Positions 57,466-64,000 of a stretch of DNA of 64,000 nucleotides are shown here, in pieces (position 1 is the stretch's first letter; each line of letters begins with the position of its first letter). The stretch is taken from NCBI GenBank assembly GCA_020310875.1, contig CM035416.1, positions 74,585,983-74,649,982 on the forward strand. Direction: 5' to 3'. The notes beneath the pieces were generated by a model. That model saw nothing but the letters and a program-made list of their open reading frames with translations. It was not told the origin of the DNA and made no database searches. This DNA comes from Ceratopteris richardii (Eukaryota > Streptophyta > Polypodiopsida > Polypodiales > Pteridaceae). Made by a program: the position numbers and the translations under genes.

Positions 57466-58340
57466 CTTACCGGAATATACCTCCTCTAGAGTCAAGTGAT
57501 GTATTCCCAGTGTTGTGCACCTATTCATCAAGTAAATGGAAATTGTGGTAGCTTCAACCGAATAGTACAATGGTACCTTCATCTCATTGAGCATGCATCT
57601 TGCAATTAAGCAATTTCCCTATTTTTCCTCTCAACTACTCCATTTTGTTGTGGTGTATACCTACAAGTAAACTGCCTTTTGATCCCATTCTCTTGGAGAA
57701 AATCTGAAAATTCTTTGGAGAAGTATTCTCATCCACCATCTGACCTTAAGGTTTTGATAGACCTTCCTGTTTCTTTTTCAACTTCAACTTTGAATCTTTT
57801 AAATATAGAAAACACCTCTGATTTTTTCTTCATACAAAACATCCATAGCTTTCTTGAGTGATCATTAGTGAAGGTGATAAAAAATCTAATACGATCCATT
57901 GATGCCTCTTGGGTTGGTCCCCATACATCCGTATGTATCAAGTCCAAGACATTTGGGACCACATAATTGCTCCTCTTGAATGGTTGCCTTGTTTGCTTTC
58001 CTAGTTGACAAGCTTCACATAACTCATGAAGTCCAATGCTATTAAAGTTTGGAAGGCCTCTTACCACTTCATGTTTGCTCATGTTCTTTTGCTTTGGAAT
58101 GTTGATGTGTCCTATTCTTTTGTGCCATAAGTCTATCTCTGAAATCTTCTTGTTCGCACATCGAATGTACATGACCTTTCCATGTGGATGTTGGACATCC
58201 AAAGTGAACATCCTTCCTTCTCTTTTACCTTGAGCAATGACCTTGAAGCCTTCCTTTGGATTCTTTATGAAGCACCTATTCTCATTGAATATGTCATGAC
58301 AACCCTTCTCTACCATTTTTCCTACTAAAATCAAGTTCTT
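57466..58340 (-). pseudogene. family A2 gag-pre-integrase and integrase
   Basis: LDLWHKRIGHINIPKQKNMS, CEACQLGKQTRQPFKRS (finger Cys pair), DLIHTDVWGPTQEASMDR and LRSDGG, then a TGA before EYFSKEF (about 57730). YTPQQNGVVERKNR and an integrase tail with stops follow. At about 57465 the copia sequence changes to gypsy RT within one frame. Confidence 0.82.
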
Positions 58341-58477
58341 TGAAATTGTAGGAACATGAAGAACATTAGATAGTACCTTTGCTCTACTTGTGTATCTCCA
58401 AGCCTTATATCTCCAATATGTTCAATCATGTGTTGAGTATCATCACCTGTTTCAACACATCCTTTTCCACTTGGTAC

Positions 58478-59539
58478 CTATAGATTAGTGAACAAACTTC
58501 CTTTATGGTTACTATAACCTGAATCAATATACCATTTTTTCTCATCTTCACAAGAGCTTCTATGCTCATGTCTCATTGCAAGTAGTGCGTCCCTTCTTCC
58601 TTCACTTGAGGTGCTTTCATAATTGCTTTGGCTCCTTTGATTGCCTCCATTTGGTCTTCCATTCTTCAGACGACAATCGCTAGCATAGTGTCCTAGTTTA
58701 CCACAATGATAGCATGTTATACCTTTATGAGAATTGTAGGAGCCTCCACCTCTTCCTCTACTTCTACCTCGACCTCTTCCTTGTGTGTTTGCATTTGATG
58801 CATCCTTTTTGTCTTTGGAATTGTTTTGATTGTAGTTGGAGTTGTTGTGACCTCTTCCTTTTCCTCTTGAGCCTCCTTTTGGGTTCCTTCCTTTACCTCG
58901 ACCTGCATATAATATTTGCTTGTGGTTATCCTTTCCTTTGGGGCCACCAAAGCTAAGCTCTTCTGTGACAAGATGAGGGATTAGTTGTTCAAAACCTGGA
59001 TATGAATCTTTCAAGTTAATGGAAGTTATAAATGGCTTCCATCTTTCATCTTCTCTCAATCCATTGAGAGTATAACACACAAGATCTTCGTCTTCAATCG
59101 TTGTGCCAATAGAAGCTAAAGCATCACTTAGCTCCTTAATCTTCAAAGTACATTCAGCTATGGATTGAATCAAACTTTTTTTGATTGTGTTCAACTCATT
59201 CTTGAGTTGAAGTTTATTAGCTTTGGTATTTGTTGAATACATCCTTTCAAGAGCTTCCCAAGCATCCTTAGCTTTCTCTAGATGTTGAATATGCCCTACC
59301 ATGGCATTAGTAATGGCTTGTGAAATGAGGAACATGACTCTCCTATTCCTCTCTTCCCATTCTTTTGCTTGCCTCCTTTGGACCTCGATGGCCGTAGCTT
59401 GATTGATTTGAGGTTGAGCATAATCACCGCTCACAATACCCCACAAGCCTTTGCCCATTAGGTAGTTGGTGATTCTAAACTTCAACATAGGATAGTTATC
59501 CTTATCCAATTTCTCTACTTGTTGACCCAAGTCAGCCAT
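58478..59539 (-). CDS. family A2 gag-protease (353 codons, open)
   Basis: It starts at ATG 59539 (MADLGQQVEKLDKDNYPMLK). UBN2-type Gag runs to about residue 190, then an Arg-Gly-rich linker, the canonical knuckle CYHCGKLGHYASDC (about residues 273-286) and the start of the protease, WYIDSGYSNH, near the end. It is the only copia gag in the window without a stop. A frame change after the protease start separates it from the integrase part. A1 is its near relative. Confidence 0.85.
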   Translation of the reverse strand: MADLGQQVEKLDKDNYPMLKFRITNYLMGKGLWGIVSGDYAQPQINQATAIEVQRRQAKEWEERNRRVMFLISQAITNAMVGHIQHLEKAKDAWEALERMYSTNTKANKLQLKNELNTIKKSLIQSIAECTLKIKELSDALASIGTTIEDEDLVCYTLNGLREDERWKPFITSINLKDSYPGFEQLIPHLVTEELSFGGPKGKDNHKQILYAGRGKGRNPKGGSRGKGRGHNNSNYNQNNSKDKKDASNANTQGRGRGRSRGRGGGSYNSHKGITCYHCGKLGHYASDCRLKNGRPNGGNQRSQSNYESTSSEGRRDALLAMRHEHRSSCEDEKKWYIDSGYSNHKGSLFTNL

Positions 59540-59699
59540 TGAAGACTATCAAAAACTTTAAGAGTCACCTCGAATAGTTATATTGTCCTTTGCTCTTGCG
59601 TTTGTGAAGCTCCCCCTTGTTTTGTAGCTCCTCTTTTGCTTTGCTTTAACTCCAGCTCTATTGATGAAGCTTCAGCACCGAGTTTGCTCTGATACCAAC
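59540..59699 (-). other. family A2 leader and primer-binding site
   Basis: TTGGTATCAGAGC on the minus strand (about 59699-59687) is the initiator-tRNA-Met site, next to the LTR start at 59700. Confidence 0.85.
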
Positions 59700-60540
59700 T
59701 GTGGAGAATGAGTTGTCCTATGTGCAACAAAAATGTGTAGTGAACCCTTGTATGTCCAACACTTGGACAAACAGCTATCCACACAAGTATGCTGAAGAAT
59801 TGAACTTCACTCTCGGACTGATAAATCCCTGAATATATATCCTTTGAGGAAGATATTTGGGACAAAGAAAGTACACACAAATAAATTTCCAAGAAGCTAA
59901 AAATCAAGTAATTTGCGTAAGTTTTGATCAGGAACTCAACTAACCAAAATAGACCACCTCTGCACACAAGTATACTTAAAAATTGGAATTCACTCTCTGA
60001 TGGATATCTCACAAAATATAAATCATTTGAATAAGATATTTGGCACACAGAGAGTATATGCAAAGAGATTTCCAAGAAGCTAAAAGCAAGGAATTCGGAT
60101 ATGTTTTGATTGGGAAACTTAACCGATCAAAATAGACTACCTATCTACATAGGTATGCTAAAAACCTGGACTTCACTCTTTGACTAATATATCACATAAT
60201 ATATAAGCTCTAAAAGAGATATTTGAGACACAAAATTACACAAGATAATATTTCCAATGCGTGTTTAAATGCAAGAAATGGTTACATATACACTGAGCTT
60301 CACAAGAGAGCTATGTACAAAATGACGTGCAATTGGAAGGAGTCTATGGGAAGACAAAATGATAAAATGACCAGATCCAACTATTGGGAGCTCTTTCCTC
60401 TTTCTCTCCTTGTTTAGAATGTGCTGCCACTCCACTTTTATAACCAATGAGCATGTGAAGAAGTTTGTGCCTCCTTCTTAACTCACCACTTTGCCCGCTA
60501 CATGCCACTTACTACAAGGCATATATTGTATCTTTTACTC
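59700..60540 (-). repeat. family A2 5' LTR with internal tandem repeats
   Basis: It begins TGTGGAGAATGAG on the plus strand. Inside, about three units of roughly 180 bp follow each other: CAAGTATGCTGAAGAATTG (59786), CAAGTATACTTAAAAATTGG (59966) and GGTATGCTAAAAACCTGG (about 60150). The right edge is not defined; sequence of another element starts by about 60555. No LTR partner is in the window. Confidence 0.65.
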
Positions 60541-60554
60541 ATCATGAATTTTGA

Positions 60555-61079
60555 CTAGAATTTTTTTTCTTTTTTTCTTTTCTCTTCTTTTCCTTTATCT
60601 TTATATTTGGTAAATTTATCCAAGCATACCTCATGTGAAAATGAGCTGGTACATTTATCTTCAACATATAAGTCTCCGTGGAAAGTAGCGGGGGGATTTG
60701 TGAGCCCGAATGGCATCACTCTAAAAGCATAGATTCTCCATTCGGTTGCGAATGTTGTTTTGTGTTGATCCTCAGTTGCGATGGCTACTTGGTTGTACCC
60801 CAAGAATCCATCTAGGAAGCTATATACTTCCTTGCCTGCAACTCTTTGCAGGAGATGATCAGTGATAGGTAATGGGTAGCTATCACGGATAGTGGCTACA
60901 TTCACTTTCTTTGGGTTTATATGCACTCTTAATTTTCCATTTTTTTTCGGTGCGACCATTAACGGTGACACCCATTCTGTGTGCTCTATCTCATAGATGA
61001 ATCCGACTACTAATGATTTGTCTATCTCCTCAATTTTCATCGAATAGACATCATTATATGTATAAGGGCATTCGTTCAA
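60555..61079 (-). pseudogene. gypsy family D2 reverse transcriptase fragment
   Basis: Minus strand: PLMVAPKKNGKLRVHINPKK, ATIRDSYPLPITDHLLQRVAG, SFLDGFLGYNQVAIATEDQHKTT and [17 protein letters not shown]. SFLDGFxGYNQ points to the non-chromodomain (Tat/Athila-like) side of gypsy. The frame runs into Lys/Glu-rich sequence before the YxDD box, so the fragment is cut at its C-terminus by the A2 region. Confidence 0.8.
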
Positions 61080-64000
61080 TGGTTTTGCCTCAAGTTTTGG
61101 GATTCTATGGGAACAAATGGATGGATCTACTCCCTTGAGGTCCTTGTAGGTCCATGCAAATACATCCCACTATTCTCTGCTTAGAGCTATCAATTCTTCT
61201 TTCTCTTCTGGTGACACGTCTTTTCCAATATACGTACATCTCTCTTCTTCTTCCAAGGTCACTATCACTTTCTTATTTTGTTCCTTATTATCATAAGATT
61301 CTCCTTCTCAGGCCTCCCTTTGGACATTTGAATAGCTATCTTCCTCTCTTCTACTTCATATCTTTTAAAGTGATCTCAGAATTCAAAAAGATCTAGGGAT
61401 TTTTCTACCTTGTCTAATGTTTCCCCATTGTTCGGTCTTATTTGAGCTGCTTCATGGCTAATACCTTGGGTGTTTCGTCTTCGTTCTCGACCTAGATTAC
61501 TTCTAAGTATTGTTCCTCTGAATGAAATTAAAGCTTCATCTCTATGCTTTCATACTTCTCCCTCCATTCCTAATTCTTCTACCTCTACTTCCTTAAGGAG
61601 TACAATGTAAAAACTCACATCATAACTGTCTTCATCCACACATCCATTCATGGTTAATAATTCCTCATTAACACACACATCTAAGGTGGCTAATATCTCC
61701 ATCCATCCATCTTGTTTGAATGCTTCCTCTGGGAAAATTTGAGGCATATAAATGGAATCATCTATAGGTCGATAATTTCGATGTCCGATTGGCCATAATT
61801 GAGTTTTATTCTCCTCTCGTTTTGCTTCCTTACACATCCACAATTGAGCATCTTCATGGATCCATGATTGGTCACTTGATCCTGCACTATGGAGAGACAT
61901 ATCATCTTGCTCTTTATGTATAGGATTCAATTGTAGTGGGGGCACATCCCTATATGAAAATGTATGTAAATTGATCTTGGTAGTGGTCCCCTAATGTTGT
62001 AGGTATAATGCATCTCTTCCCCAATCTTGTAATACCCTGAGTTGTCTCATAAAAGGTTGTCCTAATATTGTTTCATAATTATTGGCCTTCCCAAATTGGC
62101 ATATAGGTAGAGTGTGTTCGAATTCTACTCCCCAGGTAGTCAACTTAATCTTTTCCAATATTTCTAGGAGTCTTTCCACGTGGCCATCTACTAGTTGAAG
62201 TTTCATATGCGTTGGTCGTAGGGTTGGTTTTCTCGATTTTTTCCAAATCTCCTTGGTGGCTATGCCTATACCTGCTCTAGTGTCTAAAATGTCTTTAGTC
62301 TTGTGGCCATTAAATATGATAGGTAAACATGTACTTCCTTCATCTCCTTCACTAAATTCTCTAACTTTATCAACTGGGACTTGTATATTATATGGAACTT
62401 CCTTTTCTCGTATTCTCCCATATAATTAGGTAATGTGGAGATGTTGTGCACTTCTTCTCTATTTGGATCTAACATGGAAACTTCTTCATGCACTTCTTCT
62501 AATTTTGGAGATGATTGGGTTTCTCCAATGTCTATTTCTTCAAAGGGTGGTCTTGAACTCTCATTCTTTTTCCATCATTCTTCCTAGATCTTGGCGCATG
62601 AGTCTTGTGGCCAATTGGCCTCTAGTTTTGGAATTGTAGAAATCCATTTGGCCTGTTTACCTTGTTGCTCTTCTTCTTCAAGTTTTTCTTTGGGCATTCT
62701 TGGTGGTTTTTTATTGTTAATTTTGATACACTCATTGAATTGGCTTTCAGGCACCTAGTCTCTAGATGGACTTGGATAGTCTTTTCTAAAGTGGACTGAG
62801 CTATCTCTATGAGCTTCCTACATATTTCGAATCTCTCCTTTTCTAGTCCTCCTTGCGAGTAGAGTTTCTCATGTTGTTCTATATTTGGTCCGGTCATGAT
62901 TCTGGATTGGTGGGCTTTCAACCACATGTCTAGGTCTCTAGATACTGGATCTACTAGAATTGATCCTCGTTTGCCTAACTTCTGAGTTTGGGACTCATGT
63001 GGCGTGTTATCTTACACTTCTCGTTCTGGAGGGTTCCTTTTCCATCCTTCTTGTCCTCTTTATTTTTTCTTTTTCATCCATTTATTCTTGAATTTTTCCC
63101 TTCTAGTCTTCCAACTTTGCGTTTTCTTTGTTTGGTTACTCTCTCGCGGGTCTTCCAAATCTTCTACTATCTGTATCTTTCTAGGCTCTTATTCATTTCT
63201 TGGTCAGAATCTAATTCTTTTATCGCTTGTCCCTTGGCTTGGGCTCGAGTAATGGCTTTTAATGGTACTATGTATTCTTTATCGCTTCTTGATGATTAAA
63301 TCACTTCTATTACATTGATTTGAGTAGTGTTATGAATCTTCATGGGATTTTTCGGGCAATCTCGAAATAGGTGTTCCTTTCCACACTCATTGTAGTACCC
63401 TTCCCATGTTATAGGAGGTGATGGATTGTATGGTAGTGCATTCCTTTATCAAGTGATCTCCACTGCATCTATAGCATGGTCCTCTTGGCGCAGGTGGTCT
63501 AATAGGTGGTCTCATCTGGGCTGGTGCTTTAGGTGCAGTGTACATCAGGTTCACATATCCTGGTCCATAGGAGTTGTCGTATCCTTCATAACCATAATAT
63601 TGTTGGTCATAGGTTTGGACATACTCCACTAGATTGGTGTCATAGGGGTAGTATTCTCCCTGGGTCTACTCATACCCCTCATTTGTTGTGTCTGTGCTGG
63701 CTAAAGGTGCAACTAGTACTATGGCTCTTTCCATGTTCTCCTTTGGTTGAGTGTATTTGACTAGGACTACATTTTGTGCATGGGGTGGTGGTTGTCCTAA
63801 TACTGGTTGTGGTTGTCCATATCCCCCTTGTTCATAAGGTCTGGGTGCTCCTTGTGGGTCTAGATAAGAGTTGTATCTCAGTATCTCTCTTCCTTGCTCT
63901 CTGGGAGGATATCTGTAAGGTCTATACTAGGGTTGATTCACTAGCTTTGGTTGCCTGTTAACTAGGCAATTTTCGGTAGCATGGTTGGTATATTTCTGCT
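61080..64000 (-). pseudogene. gypsy family D2 gag and protease region
   Basis: Read right to left. A Tyr/Gly/Pro-rich Gag tail holds the short knuckle PRGPCYRCSGDHLIKEC (about 63500), and after a break ECGKEHLFRDC (about 63380) lacks its first Cys. EVHNISTLPNYMGEYEKRKF lies near 62450. The retropepsin region near 62280 reads ILDTRAGIGIATKE (DTR where DTG is expected), followed by ETILGQPFMRQLRVLQDWG (62070-62010). WIHEDAQLWMCK lies near 61850. The 2.9 kb are interrupted by stops and continue beyond the window. Confidence 0.75.

Overview
This is nuclear DNA of a land plant. Three things show it: a RAV-type (AP2 + B3) transcription factor gene with spliceable introns, degenerate plant-type telomere motifs (CCCTAAA), and nested plant transposons (CACTA, Ty1/copia, Ty3/gypsy). 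The RAV gene differs from the angiosperm proteins I know and the intergenic DNA is packed with decayed LTR elements, which suits a large-genome plant such as a fern or gymnosperm. I cannot fix the lineage from sequence alone.

Layout. 1-16697: two copies of one CACTA (En/Spm) family. Both end on the right at a TAGTG terminus (3418 and 16697) with subterminal ACCGACG-type repeats. Copy 2 carries a decayed TNP2-like transposase (6160 to 4414) and a Ptta/En/Spm-type second gene (about 4410 to 3746), both on the minus strand. Its predicted large first coding-side intron (9651-6161) is filled with a 305-bp tandem repeat containing telomere-like motifs, AT-rich arrays and long TG and CT tracts. A chromovirus-type gypsy element (10070-16520, target duplication CATAT) sits in the subterminal region of copy 2, and its right LTR is interrupted by a complete inverted LTR. 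16698-20473: copia fragments of three families (A1, B1, H). 20474-26340: the only host gene seen, RAV (minus strand, about 24200 to 21135), with flanks that hold nothing recognisable apart from a weak SINE-like stretch. 26345-27690: gypsy family D fragment. 28893-35254: structurally complete copia element C (LTRs of about 1 kb, target duplication CAATA) with several stops. 35400-50094: gypsy D1, split by gypsy E (37566-48360, target duplication GACAT), which is itself split by copia B2 (40384-43858). 50095-53215: an LTR element with no coding capacity. 53216-64000: further fragments of families H, B, F (gypsy), A and D.

How the parts relate. RAV should act alone as a nuclear DNA-binding repressor. 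Everything else is selfish DNA whose nesting gives a relative order: copia A1 before CACTA copy 2 before the chromovirus; gypsy D1 before E before B2; non-coding element I before the H junction. I found no CRISPR-like array, no RNA gene and no operon-like cluster. The unusual material is architectural: satellite-like arrays inside a transposon intron, a 0.9-kb LTR palindrome, and a start codon that ends its own exon.
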